A stretch of DNA of 64,000 bases from Morinoia aosen (Eukaryota; Arthropoda; Malacostraca; Amphipoda; Talitridae). The stretch covers positions 28,762,183 through 28,826,182 of the forward strand of contig CM059560.1 in assembly GCA_030386875.1 (NCBI GenBank), given 5' to 3'. The notes below the pieces were generated by a model that worked only from the letters and a program-made list of their open reading frames with translations, was not told where the DNA came from and ran no database searches. This document shows, piece after piece, positions 13,801 through 28,428 of this stretch. Numbering within the stretch: the first letter of the stretch is position 1; every line of letters begins with the position of its first letter. The translations under genes were made by a program, and so were the position numbers.

Positions 13801-16800
13801 AATTTGAAAATCACTGGAGGGCATCACCTGCGCTGAAGCGACATCAAAATGGACATGAAAATCAAATGAATAACTTTTGAGTTTTGCTTTAAGCATTCAG
13901 CTATCATTATCGTCATTTTTCTTACTGTCCTGTAAATATTTCGTTCAACATTTTACAACAGTCCAAACCATGCATTCATTCCACTCAAATCTTGATCCAG
14001 CATATGAGCGCAAATTATGCAGTATTTTACATAGGTCTCAATGGGAGTCATCTCCATGATAGAATATTTCAAGCCTGTCGAATGTCTAACTCCTCGATCC
14101 CTTCAACTGCAGCCTCGCACCGGTCGAGCGTTTGTATGTGCAATCCTTGCAAGTTTATGTTGAAGCTCTGCTTCATTAACAAAGTTGCACTGTTGAATAT
14201 GATAAAAACACCAATGCAAATGGACTTTTGATCGTCTATCAAGCGAGAACATAAATTTTTTCTGTTCATTTTCCTTCCACAAAGTTAGACGATGCCTTTG
14301 CAACTTTGTCAATAAATATCCTCGAGTGGACTTTTTAGCAGTTTCATAGAGATGCTGGAGACATTTCTCGCAGTAAGACAAACACGGCGAAAAGAAACAT
14401 TATTTTCAATTTCGTCAATGTTTTCTTAAATGCCTGAGAGCCTCACAAAGGACAGAGATTATGCAGCTGTTTTTTTTCACTTCGTTCCACTGCATCGCTG
14501 AGAATATTTAAGACAGCGCCAGGTTGATTATTAACTCAGTATTCAAGGGCACAATTATTTCTGTAGTAGATGCCCCTTATTTTCAATGAGGCAAGTTTTC
14601 CTCGTTGATCGAGTATTGGAAAGTTTCTGTCCAAAAACTCGATATATATATTATCAATTGGAACGAAAGGCATGATTGCTTGTCCCGAAAAATTAAGCTT
14701 CCAATTTCTTTAATGCTTCTACATTTTGTCAGAATTACTTTTATACTTGTGTAAAAATAAGATGGAACTGTAGAACAAGAACATGTGAAAGAAAAACTCG
14801 TTCAATACAATTTTTCTAAAAACACCATGAATAAGGCTGAGTTCACAGGAGCCCTCTTAAAAATATCGCAATGAAAGTGTTCAGATGTATATCACAATAA
14901 AACTGGAAAAAAAATAATGCCAAAATATTTTGATCAAGGAGGCTGAAAATAAACTCACGAAGTATAAGCACAGTTCTCTAAGTCACTTGATTTGTAAACG
15001 CCAACTCGAAATCCGTGGAATTCATTTGAAATCCTTTCAAATTATTTCTCTAATTTACGCGTGTGATATCCAGTACTTTGTTTTTTCTGTATCCTCTTCC
15101 ATATTGGAAATACATTATTAAGAGACTTATTCATCTTGTATGTATCAACTCAAATTAACTTTATTTATTAATGGATCGACTTTATTTATTATGGGAACTG
15201 AGCTATCAGCTCAGATTTATGTACCCATTCGTTAACGAAAGCAGTTGATCTTTCGGCAACACATTTGAATCGAAATTTTGTTTAAGTCAAAATATGAACG
15301 TCCTCACTTATTTGCACAATTTTTTCCGCAAATTAGAGTAAATTTTCACACATCGAACCAAGAGAAACTGAAACTACTGACAAAATGGATCATATTTTAG
15401 GCAGGCAGCAGCTGAACGAATAACTGTCAAAAATATTGTATCTATCTACTTGGATGTTTCAGGGGAACCTCCCAACGATTCGAAAGTGAGCATTGTTGTA
15501 CCTGTTGGTAATTTCATTGAAATTTATATGATTCTTTCATACAGAGGTAATTTTTGTGCGAAGGGTTCTGCATACGATCTGAGCTAACTGATTTTTTCAC
15601 CTGCGTGGCTGTAAGTTTTTTGACTTTTTGTTTTCAGCGCTTCAGTAGACAGAAGTTTGGCTGCGAAAAATATCCAAGGAAAGTAAAGCGTGTTTCCGGA
15701 AGATAAAATTCTGCGACCTTTGATATGCTTGCTTATTCTCGTGGAATTCTAGGTTGATTCATGACTGACTTTGATGCTAAGTATGCAAATATTCATCGGC
15801 ATTCAAATTTCTAGTTTTGGTGAGGCCTAGTTATTATTTTCCGAGATTTACTATTGTTATTTCTTTGAAAAATTAGAGAGCAATTGACAAAATTCGCAGG
15901 TCGGTCATTAGTGTTAAGACCTGACGGCATCATTTGTAGAATATGCTACCGAATTTCGAACATAGGACACTAAATATTATTGGTTTGTAAACTATTGGGC
16001 TTGGATGACAATCATGGGATCTCAGCGTGTGCGTAAACTCCATGATTTTGAGCTTTGTTATGTTGGGAGTACCGCCGCTTCAATACTACAAAGGATAACG
16101 GAGCTGAGCTTCGAGTTATTTCACTTTACATTTCTCTCAAGACCGAGTTTGGCTTCGCGATCCGTTGTTGAATTCCTGAAATCCATGATGCTGCATTGAT
16201 TGTTCTGTGCGAGAAGCTCAGAGTAATTTTTGCGGTACTTGTTTTTTGATTTTCGACTACCAACTAGCGCAAGACCAGAAGTTGTTCATAAAATAGAATA
16301 AGAGCTCAAGATTTCATACCTCCATGACGCAGGTACATCCCAGTATCTTCATGGTAAGGCCACTGCAAGGTGACATCCATCTTCGTCTACAGTCTTATTT
16401 TGCTCGGAGATTAGTCTCAGGAAGAATTTCACGCTGGCGGGAGCGATAACATTCCTCTTGAAGATCAAGTCTTGCAGCCGCGGTGGAGGTTAGACAAGCG
16501 GCAGAATAATTCTATGCATAATTTTAATTGCTCAAACTTCGGTGGAGAGGTAGGTGTGAGGGGCACGAATTCTCAGCTGATTACGAATTATGTACAGTGG
16601 GGCTTCTCTCGAGTTCAGAGAAATTAATTTTCCCTCAATAACATTTTTTTTGTGTTATCAGATTAAAGATAATTATGACTTTTTTTCGCTCATACTTATC
16701 TTAGGTGAAAGCGTCAAGCATTTATTCGGGGCTTTCTCAGTTAATTGTTTTTTGATCAAGCACGCTAGTCTATTTTAAATTAGAAGTTTAGAGTCACAAC

Positions 16801-19800
16801 AGCAGCTTCAAATTCAATCATCAAATCATGCATACTAGTTTTGGAGGTTCAGTACTGCAATAGCCTCATGGAAATGGGCTTGAAGGTTATCTGCTGCGTG
16901 CGTCACATTAATGTTGGGTTTCAAGCATAAAAATTGGGACCCCGTAGTGCATGTAGGTTTATTCTTAAATGTAGAATTTTCAGGTAGAATTAGAATTATC
17001 GTCGTGTGTTAATTGCATTTCTTATTCGTTTGTTCCTTCCGTCTGACAAATTTCTGCGGCTACGAAACTCAGAGCTAAATTTCTAATTTCTTTGAAATCA
17101 AATTTAAAGAGAGTTATCTGAGGAGACAACGGTTCCTTCACTCTCCTTGAGGACTTCAAAGTTTGTTAAAAATAAAATGAAAAATTACGATAAAATCCTT
17201 GTTCAATTGAGGAAAAACTGCTGCCACTTTTTGCGTTAGTTACAAGTTGAAAACACCTGCGATCACGTTCGAACATGAGCGAGTTTCCTCATTTTGGCTA
17301 ACGTTTTTTCAAGTTTTGTCGCGAAAATTGCAAGAAATTTATTGTCGTGAGGGGTTTTGACTTTAGTTCATTTTATTTGAATTCAGTGAAATTCGGAATC
17401 TAATGCCTGGTGGGTTGTGCGAGGCCGGCTAGTTTTGATTTATTCACAGTGACACGCATCTGAGTGGATAGAATGGCACTGCAGTGGTCGAATTCTTAAT
17501 GTATCAAATCTAAATTTTGTTTTGCATTATTCTTTTCACATGCATTAATTGCATATAAAGTTCAACATTTAAGATGATCGTTTTTTGTCCACTGAAACAG
17601 CAGACATAGTAAAATTATCTTAGGTTGTCCAGAAAGAGAAATAGCTTATCTAAACATCTCATGAGACTGATGAACATGATAGATATTTTTGAAGCAAACA
17701 TATCGACATAGTGTGATGCAACTGAGAAAATTCAAATAAAAGCGAAGGCCTAGTCGTGAGTCCTAAAAGCACGACCTCTCCTAAATTATTTTGTAATTTG
17801 AATTGTAAGATGACTATTATATTACATTTAAAGGATTACAATCGCTGCTTCTAGTAGGATTAGAAGAAAAAATAGCTGCATCATTGAATGATTTTGAATT
17901 ATGTATTATTCAAAGTATTTCCAAGAGCTCTATAGATGAGTGGGTTATTTTTAAACGAAAAGATCTTCAATTCCATTACCCTTCTTCTTTCCTCATCAAG
18001 TGAAAATATTATTTACTCTAGAGCTGAACAGTTTGTACATGACAACTACAATCCACGCTGCTCGTTCTGATATGCTTGCTCGTCTTATCTAAACTTTACT
18101 TGCAATCGCCTGATCCCCGCCCCATTGGGGGTATGAAAACATGGTCACCACCCACCGCGCACTTGTATTGCCTAAGTTCTTGAGGGATTCAAAACTTTAA
18201 GAGAGCTAATCTCATCAGCGTATGAGCAAATTTGGGAAGGCTTTTTGCCTTATCTCACGATACTGGTATTATATTTTAGGGAAAATCTGGAATGCTCACA
18301 CTATAAATAATGTGCAGTTCATGAGTGAATTGTTTACCAGTGAATTTGCATGAATAATATTTATTTATTAGGATTTAAATTAATATTGCTTCTGAATGTC
18401 AGGTACGAGCAATTATTTCAAATTAAACTCAAAACAATTGATTGCAATAAGCTTTCTGTTTACTAAAACGGTTGAAGAATATGAATATTACCTTACTTCA
18501 ACGTTGCGTGAATATGGTTGTCCCCATTGAATAATGCACTTCACTATTGCTACTCGCTTGCTGCTGGCATAGTCTCTTCGATCAGTTTTCCTTATAGGGC
18601 TGTAATCCAAACTTTTGCAGCATCGTGGCAACCTGAATACACAAAAATATTTGTCCTATAGAAGCATTTCAAATTAATTTCAGAATAACGTCACATATTG
18701 TAATGTGGTTACCTGAATACTAGAAATGAAGTGTAAATTTTAGCTTTTGAACTGCAATGTATTCAGACTGAAAAAAATGTCGCTTGTCCTCATCGGAAAG
18801 AAGAAAGATGGAAGTATTGGAGCCGTAGTAAAGCCTCTATCACAAACACGTTTATTTCATTACTTTTAATTATTCATGAAATTAAAGTGTAGGTATTGCT
18901 GTTTTAATTTGAACAATTTTGCATCACAATTGATGTCCCTTTATATGAATAAAATTGTATTGAAAGGATAGAAATTTTAGCCGTCATTTTTGGCATAACG
19001 GGTTCAGAACAGCGCAAATACCAATGAATACCGAATAAACATGCAGCAAAGCCTAAAATGTTACTGCTTTTCTAGTTAGAAAATAATCTAAGCGAACTGC
19101 CATGGCGTGTCGTATGCAGGGTAGACTTTTTTAGTTTACGGAATTACGTGTTTTAATGCACCTTGTTCTTCCATTCGATTAGCATCGGTGTTTTTATAAA
19201 GCATAAAATACGAGGATTTTGCCCGGGGATCGTTGCCATACATTACCGAGAGGCGAGTTCCCTCCCGCCTCAGCAACGGGAGCTGCGGCGTGGGCTCCCG
19301 GCGTTCTCTCCTTGCAGGGAAGTTTCAAAAGGGAGGCATTCTCGAATTACTCTCGGAAGAGTAGAAACAAACAATTACTTGAGTACACTATGTATTTTGA
19401 TTTCACAATAAGCACAATGACTTAAATGGAGACAATTTATCTCATCATGAATTGACTTGACAGCATTGAAGAATATAGATTAAGAGATTGAAGAGTCTGG
19501 GTGTACTGCGATGAATTTAATTCAATAATGTTTCAGTGATTCGAAATCGTTGCTATTTCTGCGGTAACTGGATGTGATTATCTGAAGATTGGTTTATCGA
19601 GTTTCTAAGGAAATATATCAGTGAATTATTGCATTATTTAAAAAAATATGGGATGCCCTAGTTCTGGTAAATTTTGATTTCTTTGTCACTTCCTATAATA
19701 TTGCGCGCTACGTGTGAGGCACTTAATGTCATATCTAGGTGAAGTTAGCATTTTACTCCCAAATCAAGAAGTAATATTTAGGTAACTGGCATGAATTAAC

Positions 19801-22800
19801 GAAACAAATTTTGGGAGGCAACTTATATAAACCCAAAGGAGTAAAACGAGCTGTGATCGAATGATGAACTCGTAATTTCTTAACTAATTCCTTGAGAGGA
19901 TGGGGCTTCAGCTTACTCTAGATTTTAGCACTGAGCCTCTAACTGCAAATGCTAAAACTAGGCTCAACCGCAGCCGCGGTTAAATGTCTTTCAAGATCTG
20001 TTCTAAACTAATGAAAGTGTAGTTAAGCAAGCGTAGCTAAATTATCTCGAACACTTCCTAGCAATCAAGAAAACTTCGGAAAGCTCGAAATAAAATGTTC
20101 TGAGAAACTTTGACGCCATTTTGGAGGAACTGGAGCCAAGGTCTCATTGGAATTCAGACCGCGCGAGACGTCTGTCCGATTTGGGCGACGGCGGAAACGT
20201 CATGCAGGCTGCGTAGGTTTAGGCAGAGCGCTTCGACTGCCTCAAGGCGTGTTATTTGCATGCTTAATGACAACATTCAGAGCTGAATTTTTCAGGGCCT
20301 CTTCGCACACAGTAGAGAATATAAGTGGTCGAAGATCCAAGTACCAGTTTTCATTATTATTAAGAGATTTTGATGACCTTTTCACCTGAAAGTTCCTTTT
20401 TTTAAGTAAGTATTCAATTGTCTTCACGAAGATTGTTTTCAATGTTTATTTTTTGCCTTGAAAAATATTTTCCCTTAGAAAATTGAACGCTTGATGAAGT
20501 AAAAGCAAATTCAGTTCAAAGTTTACGAGTAAATTCAGAATACTATTTGCGCACTTAGTTGAACAGGCAGAAGCCTGGTAAATTTATACCACTCTAATTA
20601 AAAAAACGACTGATGTGGTTCTGTTTGCAGCGATATTCGAATGTTGCATTAGCATGTGCATTGCGAGAGTATTCAAATCCCTCATGCACAACGTCCAAAG
20701 AGGAAGACACACTAAAGAACTCAGTTGGAAGAAGCCTTCGAGAATTCGAAGAACGACACAATACCTGAGAGGCAGATTTATATGGAATGATGGTGCTCAT
20801 TACATTTGTATTTTTCTTACATTCTGGTTAATCCATGTTCAGCTTTGATACGTCTATATCTTAAGCGACTCACTGTTACAACCTACGTACCATTTAACTG
20901 AATAAAATTTAAGGAGTTGTTATTCATCCGTCATTTTCGACGGCACAGGTCCACGACTAAAGAATACTGAAGGTATAGTACATGGAACGAAGTCTAAGCC
21001 TTGAGTGATTATTTACCGAAGTATGTGAAAGTAAAATTATTCGTTGCCTTCTTTACTCTCAATTCCTCACTTTTCACTTCTGTGCTCTTAGTATTTTCTT
21101 CTATTGTATTTTGAATTAGTTCATGTTTTTAGACCTTATTTCTGCCCTCTGTCTGCTGGAATAATAATTCTGAGTCTCTTTGTGTATTGTTCTTACAAAC
21201 TTATTGTGAACACTACTCGTATTCCAGCTGTTTTTATTTTTCAGATTTTTAGCTCAACCATTGAGATTACCTAAAGTTGTCTCACTACATCATGAAACGA
21301 TTGGAAGCTTTTGCCTGTCACTCGATCATGTGAACTCGGCTAGGTCGCAATACGAGCTCAGCCGTCATGTCTCTACCGCACTCATACGCGTCTTCTTCTT
21401 TTCTGGAGATTTGATATGTGTGCAATTTTGTGAATAGAGGCAAACGTGCGAAATATTGAGACTACTGTTGATGGCTAGAGTAATTAAATTACCCTGAAAC
21501 CTAAAAACAATTCAAATAGTTGAATAGTTTACTTAGAGAATGGTTTTCCGAATCCTGATGGTCAGTTGAGGCATGAATTTTTATTCGTTTACATACTCGA
21601 ATACTGTTTGGTGAATCATCATATATCACTCCAAGTAGGGATCATTCTATAATTTTCTTAAATTCAGGAAGGGGGAACAGAATGGGGAAAATATGAATAA
21701 TTTATGAGCAGCCTGTTTTCACACTAGGGGGGAAATACATGACTCCAACTATTATTTTCAACCTTTTGCCATGAATGAAAAACAAATGCACTCAAAAAGA
21801 AAGAAAGATATGTGTTTTCAGCAATTTCAAAAGCTGTGTTTTTCGTTCATTTTACCTTTACCTGTTTTCAGCTTTTTGGGACTTGCTGCCTTTTCGCTAT
21901 TACTGCAATACAAACATCTATAATCACGTATAATAATATGTGAAATTATTAGGGCAATATTTTTTAATTCTATATATATATATATATATTTGCGGATCTT
22001 ACATCTGATAGGCCCAAAATTTTCATTTTAGTATTTACATTGTACAATTTTTATACACTGTGAAGTGGTTTATTGTTTGCCCTAAGCCTTTCGCTCAAAA
22101 AATATTATAAAACCAGAGAGTTTTAGGTTCAAAAGAACATTGTTTTGGTCCAGTGCAGCGTTATATTCTGTCAGGTGCATCTAAATTTCTGTAACCATAC
22201 CTAAAGTTACTCTATAACTGAGCAACAGACCGACGTCTCAGAATTGTGCGCATCATGTCTATGGGAAAAAGTATTTTTCCCAGCAATGAATGAAATACCT
22301 AAAATGCATTCTAAGAAATGGTTGTCAAGGATCTGTGTTAACAGAGTTTGAGTTATTATGCAAAATCAGAAAACACTTTATGTATATTCTATTTTGCATA
22401 TTATTGCTACTCCTTACTTTTGTATGCAGGTATAGTTTGAAATAAAGTTCTCAAAGATTGAAGTTGTTTTAAAATAAAGATGTGTGATCAGATATAAAAT
22501 TCAAAGAAACATGCATTGCCAATAAAAAATGTATCTCAGTTGTAGAAACTCATTTCTGAAACAAACACGTTCATGATTGCTGATAAAACGTTAGTATTAG
22601 TTGCCACGCATTGCACTGACTCCTATTCGATAACGTTAAATGGTGTACCATTCACAGACATAGTGACCATTCTGTCGGCCTGGATTAAACACAAGTACCT
22701 CTATAATCAAAATATACGTCTTGCCTACGAGAAGCCTTTTAAGTAAATAATTTTTTTTATTCTCACTCTACACGTACTCTCTTGTAACGTTGCAAATAAA

Positions 22801-25800
22801 TGTTGAAAATAATATGAAAAAACATTTCTGGCGAAATTCAAATTAGTAATTGTTCTCCAAACTCGCAATGCATCCATTCTACGCAAAATACGGCGATTGC
22901 AGCTTCTTTTCAGCGCTCCTAATTTTTGGTGCTGCACAGCTCTAATTGGCTACCTCTAAAAATACCGTCGTGCAATATGACGGCTTTGGGTGTAACATCA
23001 AACGCAACATTGTTAACGAGCTCAGACAAGACATAAAAAACTGAACACTCGTGCGCATCCACGAATAAATTAAAGAATAGTATCCATGGCTTCAGAATAG
23101 TAGAAAATTGTGTATTTTACACGTGCTCTTGGTGGCCAATTTCCATTCTCAGACATCTTTGGCCTAGCTACTCCGTGGCCATGTATACACGCCGACACCC
23201 GCTTACTTGTGTGGTGAAATATACATTTAGAATAGAAAATTAAATTAAACATTTCTAAGCAATACGCGTTAACATCTAAATTGTCCAAATAAACACCTTG
23301 TAAAATGTATTTGATAGGTTCGCAAAATCTCGAGGGTTTCTCATTTTCTTCATCACTTGTTATTGTTTGTTTTGACAGTCCACATGAAAGAAGCAGAAGC
23401 AAACACATTCAGAACATTTAAAATTACTCCTAAAGCTTTTATGATTAATATAGTATTTAAATTTCGACCACAAAAAATGAACAGTTTTCAGCAAACAATA
23501 TTATCCCCCTTTCGAAAATCAAATGGCACTTTCATAATTTCTAAAACAATGTTTGTTTTCGCTAAGCAACTAAAACTTTCCATGAAGCGCATGTAACGCT
23601 TCCTCCTTATGAGTTTCAAGCTAACCGATATAATATAAAAAACGCAATAAGTGCGTTTTATATTTTCGGTGTATTTCTCCTGTGAGTGCGCCAACGGTAC
23701 GTTGCTCCATATTCAACGAACCAAATAATTATGTGCTCAAATCCCTTCAGATCGATGCATGTGATGGCTGGCTAAATCTGATTCACGTTGAAAGGAAACA
23801 TTCAAGCCATTTCTTACTCTCAATTTCACCTGCCAAGTATTGCATGCAAATTGGGAAGCACATTAACTAATAAGGTGTTTGTACAAAATATGATCGTCTT
23901 ACATGCAAATCAAATAGGATTATTTAGGCATAAGGTGAAGCCCAGATAAGTTCCTAGTTGAGTTAGCTCTCTTATTACAAGGAAGTGTTAGTCTAAAATG
24001 AGTTTCATGGCGGCAAAGTCGCCAAATGCGCGTCAGTAAAAGTGTGAAACTTATATGGGCATTGATCCTTGATTCATGAAGAAATTCCCCCTAGACTCTG
24101 AAGCCATGAGACGCTCAGTACGTAGTAATAGCTAGGTTCTAGTCAACCACTGGACTGAAGAAGCGAGGTTTTTTGAATCACTGATCTTCAATTACTGATT
24201 AATGACGTTTGATTTTCTGGACGATTAATTGATTAATGACGACGTCTTCATATTCTCCAACTCGCTGCACTTACAATATGTACTTATATGTGACATGTTA
24301 CCGACTGTAGATAGGATATTTCAAGTCAGTCATAAACGAAGAAATAATGTTCGTTAAAAGGTGTAGTTATCCACATCAAATTTTTATGTTCAGAGTGAGT
24401 GATAGAATTTGTGATAGAAAATATGTTGAATTCAAATCATTATGTTGAAACTATCATAACAATTAGTTTTGAGTAAACCAAACGCGCATCATTTTAAAAC
24501 AAATCTTGCAGTTGCTTGCACTGAGATTCCATATAAACATGTAGAATATTGAGAACTTTTAAGCCAAAATAAATTTCTACTACTTTGAACTGCGCCCTTG
24601 TTTCCTATTTCGTACATAAATGGGAAGAGGTAACTAATGGAATATCAGTGCGAAAAAATACTAAATACTGAGCTACGTGCACACGCAGAGAAGAATTTAA
24701 TGATTAGATTTGTATGTCATTGCTATTATTCTCGATACATGATATCTCGCGTAGAACTTCAGAACTTGTCGACGCAGACTTTTCAATAGTGCATTAAAGC
24801 ACTCAAATACAAACGCTTCTCAGTGACTCAGTGAATATATTAAAAAATAAAATTTCTCGAGATAAAATTTACATCGCTGGGATTTTAAATTGACTTGCGA
24901 AAGGAACTGCTGAAACGAATCAATGAGGCAACCTATCTCCCATTAAAAGTGGAAACATATTATCAAATTTACGTAGACTGTTCAGGTAGTGAATACTTAA
25001 TTTGAAACTTGCTAATCAGTATGTGTCATAGACATCAAACCCAGTTATACATAAATAATTATCGCAAAGTAATTTTGGGTGTGGCAGGTGTCAATCAATG
25101 GCCAATCTTATCTACATGAATTTAAGTGAGTTTAGTTCAATTATTGTAGGCTTAGGAAAAGTTTCAAGACATAAAAATATAAAGATCACTTTTTCCGACG
25201 ACCATGCGTTGAGCTTGAAATCAAATTTCAGTGTCAGAAATAACTTCGAGTTGTCTGGGAAACTTTCTCATATGACAAACCTGACCTCCTTTTACAAATC
25301 AACGTAGTTTTTAAAGCCACGTAGGGAAAAAAGAGAAGACTTGTTGCAGTAAAAGATGTATGATTTCATTTGATGTTAGGGCGCACGTCTCGCTATTTAA
25401 TAATCATCCATTTTTAGGACGCTCCGTGCTGCAACGGCACAAGTTTTCATTCTACCCACAAAAAATAGAGTTATCAGCAGTCAGCGTTGAGGCTGAACAT
25501 CAGAGTTACGGCCCTGTAACAAACTCATTTCTTTTTCCCCATTAATGAAGCGTCGAAACTTTTCTCGGCAATTTGCAGGTAGTGAAAACTAATAAAAAGT
25601 TACGGCTCCAAACGAAGCGTGAACGCCAAACCCCTTTCCGTTCCTTTAGATTTTTTGTTGCGCCTCGCCTCAATGAAGTGAAATGGAGTGAGAGTTAACG
25701 TTTACCGATGCTGGTGATGTGCTCCAATTCGCCATGGAAATTCAGAACCTGCCTCTATTTTCAGGATGAAAATATCCAGGAGTTAATTCGTTGGTGAAGC

Positions 25801-26369
25801 TGTTGGTCATGTTACGGAATATGGACCGAAAATGTCATAGGAAACTTTGGTTTAGAAGAGTGACAAGATTACGGAAAAGTAAGTTATTTTTGTTAAATTT
25901 TACAGGATGGTGACTATTTTTTCGTATTCCGAGTAAACTTTTCAATAAATTGAGAATGAACTTTTTGGCACTGCTATGAAAAATTATTACAGCACAATTT
26001 CTACAATTTACAATTTCTAAGCGTGTGAACTAAACGCGCAGTAAAATTGCTTGTCATTCAATTATATTTTTCAAAACTCAAATCTTTTACAGTTCAGAGT
26101 GAATTTTGAGCTTGATTTACCTTAACGTATAGGTTTATTTGATGAAAAACTTAGTATTTATAGCAGCATGGATACGTGAACAAGTTTTCTTAAAATATTA
26201 ATTCCTTAAAATGAAAAAATAACAGAAGATTTTTAACTTGAGATATTGTTCCAACGAAATTGGATAGCTTCACATAATTAATGCATAATTTTATCTAGTT
26301 GCATCGTGAAAAACTAACCGCAAAATAATCAACTATAACCATTGTTAATTAAGTGTAAAATTAACTTAG
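13801..26369. other. non-coding stretch, nothing convincing
   Basis: No exon or transposon could be supported over these 12.5 kb. There are local GC/CpG-richer patches at about 19220-19330 and 20150-20270, which might be regulatory or small exons but give no recognisable peptide. A short (TA)n run lies near 21970-21990. Confidence 0.45.
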
Positions 26370-26461
26370 TGCTACGAGACCTGGCACTCCTGGGGCATCA
26401 AGAACTGCCACACCTATTGCTACAATGCCTGGTGCTGCAACGCCTGCCACTGCTTATAGAA
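26370..26461 (+). CDS. candidate exon of a Pro/Thr/Ser-rich repeat protein
   Basis: This putative 92-nt internal exon follows an AG at 26368-26369 and precedes a GTAGGT donor at 26462. In the frame that fits the next exon it reads ATRPGTPGAS, then TATPIATMPGAATPATAYR. This Pro/Thr/Ala-rich sequence resembles the octapeptide repeats of the 27587 exon. The exon starts one base before a codon boundary and ends with one base over. Joined to the CT that opens the exon at 27587, this makes an in-frame Thr codon. The acceptor has a weak pyrimidine tract. Composition and matching phase support it, but no family is recognised. It may simply be a diverged outlier of the minisatellite. Confidence 0.4.
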
Positions 26462-27586
26462 GTAGGTTTAGAATTCAAATGATAAAGGTCCAATTCAATT
26501 GAATAATACTGAAATGGAGGAAAAGAATGTTCAAATTGAGTATCATGTATTGAAATTTTGGAAAAGTCAATATCATTTGAAGAAAATTCATTCCACATGA
26601 AAATTGAAGCCCATAAGCTCAATTTACACTTATTTAGATAGTGAAAGGCTGTCACTTTTGAAGCCTTAGTGTACACAAAGAAAGGGTAGTATATTTCGAA
26701 CTATTTTGATGAATGGTATTCATACATGTTTTAAAGTGTAGCGTTTATCCAGGAAATGAGTACTACAAAATTTATCATTACACTCAAAGAAACATGGCAA
26801 AGTTTTTTGTGGGGAAACAAACTTCAGCATTGAATTGGAAATTATTTCGCACGTGATACATGGGTCAAAATGTTACAAGCAAACTTTTTCCATTGTACAT
26901 TAAGTCATGAATCAAGAAAATTAGGTGAAGTATTCAAAAATGTTGTTCCTATAACCAAAGTTACTTAATGTGACCTGAATTGCAATCCTGAGCTAACTGA
27001 GGAGATTCACAAATGAGATATACCTAGTGCAGTGTGTGTGTGTTGACATGCTAGTCTTGGTCGACAAAAATGAGTTTTGTATTAATTTAATTAGATGAGT
27101 TCTCCCAGTTTTTAATGAACCGCCTGTGTACCCCAGTGTCTTATTCCTTACGTACCCATCTAGTGCAGCGGTACTGTAATTAACCAATAGGCATTGCCTA
27201 TTTTACATTGTGAAGGATAACCTACACTTGATGATATGCCAATAATTGGGATAAAACTTCTGTATCCATTGGAAGTAGTATTCTATGAGATAGAATGTGA
27301 GAGTCTGAGCTGATGGTGAGGTATGCTTTCTTTTTTGTTTGTACTTAAATGATTTTGTTGCATACTAGATGCTTCCTTCCACTTGCTCAGTGAAATTATG
27401 TGATGGGAGTAGAACCTCAAACCGACTTCCCTACTTATGAAAAAGAATTTAATGTGATAAAGTAGAGGATCCAAAAGAGTTAAATTTGGGGGAAGTACTA
27501 CTCATTGTGTAGTGTGGATCAAATTCATAAATTCATTCAAGATGCCATATCACTGTTCCCAATTTATTCTCTTATTTCTCTATCAG
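26462..27586 (+). other. putative intron
   Basis: This 1.1-kb AT-rich stretch separates the two candidate Pro/Thr/Ser exons. It ends in a strong 3' splice site, a pyrimidine-rich tract leading to TATCAG at 27586. Nothing else is recognised in it. Confidence 0.35.
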
Positions 27587-28428
27587 CTGCTGGTACTGTC
27601 TCTCCTGCTCTTGGTGCTGCGATAGCAAGGCCTGCGACTCCTGGCACCTCAAGCCCATCCACTCCTGGCACCTCAAACCCTGCCACTCCTGGCACCTCAA
27701 GCCCTGCCACTCCTGGCACCTCAAGGCCTGTCACTCCTGGCACCTCAAGGCCTGCCACTCCTGGCACCTCAAGGCCTGTCACTCCTGGCACCTCAAGGAC
27801 TATCATCCTTAGCACCTCAAGGCCTTCCACTCCTGGCACCTCAAGGCCTGCCACTCCTGGCACCTCAAGGACTATCATCCTTGGCACCTCAAGGCCTGCC
27901 ACTCCTGGCACCTCAAGGCATGTCACTCCTGGCACCTCAAGGCAAGCCACTCCTGGCACCTCAAGGCCTGCCACTCCTTGCACCTCAAGGCCTGCCACTC
28001 CTGGCACCTCAAGGCCAGCCACTCCTGGCACCTCAAGGCCTGCTACTCCTGGCACCTCAAGGCCTGTCACTCCTGGCACCTCAAGGACTATCATCCTTAG
28101 CACCTCAAGGCCTGCCACTCCTGGCACCTCAAGGCCAGCCACTCTTGGCACCTCAAGGCCTGCCACTCCTGGCACCTCAAGGCCTGTCACTCCTGGCACC
28201 TCAAGGACTATCATCCTTAGCACCTCAAGGCCTGCCGCTCCTGGCACCTCAAGGCCTGCCACTCCTGGCACCTCAAGGACTATCATCCTTGGCACCTCAA
28301 GGCCTGCCACTCCTGGCACCTCAAGGCCTGCCAATCATGACACTTCAAGGCCTGCCAATCATGGCACCTCAAGGCCTGCCACTCCTTGAGGATAGCCACT
28401 CCTGAGGATAGCCACTCCTGCCACTCCT
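27587..28428 (+). CDS. candidate exon with octapeptide repeats, broken by a LINE
   Basis: After a pyrimidine-rich 3' splice site at 27586 the frame reads AGTVSPALGAAIARPATPGTS. It then runs through about 31 tandem octapeptides of consensus RPATPGTS, with variants RPVTPGTS and RTIILSTS. Dense Pro, Thr and Ser suggest a secreted, O-glycosylated mucin-like or structural repeat domain, but this is inferred from composition alone. The frame stops at TGA 28387-28389, within a disturbed stretch where GAGGATAGCCACTCCT occurs twice. The exon is then interrupted at 28428/28429 by an 8.4-kb LINE, and the same repeat resumes at 36812. Because the repeat is 24 bp (a multiple of 3), several frames stay open on both strands, so an open frame alone is weak evidence. 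The splice context is what favours this frame. Confidence 0.4.
27640..28428. repeat. 24-bp minisatellite, left block
   Basis: There are about 31-32 copies of a 24-bp unit beginning CCTGCCACTCCT and ending GGCACCTCAAGG. A distinct variant begins ACTATCATCCTT and occurs at five positions. Units 7-12 and 24-29 carry the same order of variants, which indicates segmental duplication inside the array. The first units and the last 50 bases are the most diverged. The block ends at CCT (28426-28428), where a T tract starts. Confidence 0.95.

Noticed and set aside
13578-13896. Leu/Ile/Cys-rich minus-strand frames that look like membrane proteins
   Set aside because: They are translations of the 23/14-bp minisatellite.
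27564-28334. 256-codon antisense frame (repeats of GLEVPGVA) and a third plus frame across the minisatellite
   Set aside because: A 24-bp repeat with no stop in a frame stays open in that frame for its whole length; these frames lack splice or start context.
27640-28428. Regularly repeated array that could be mistaken for a CRISPR
   Set aside because: Units are directly tandem with no unique spacers, and the DNA is eukaryotic.
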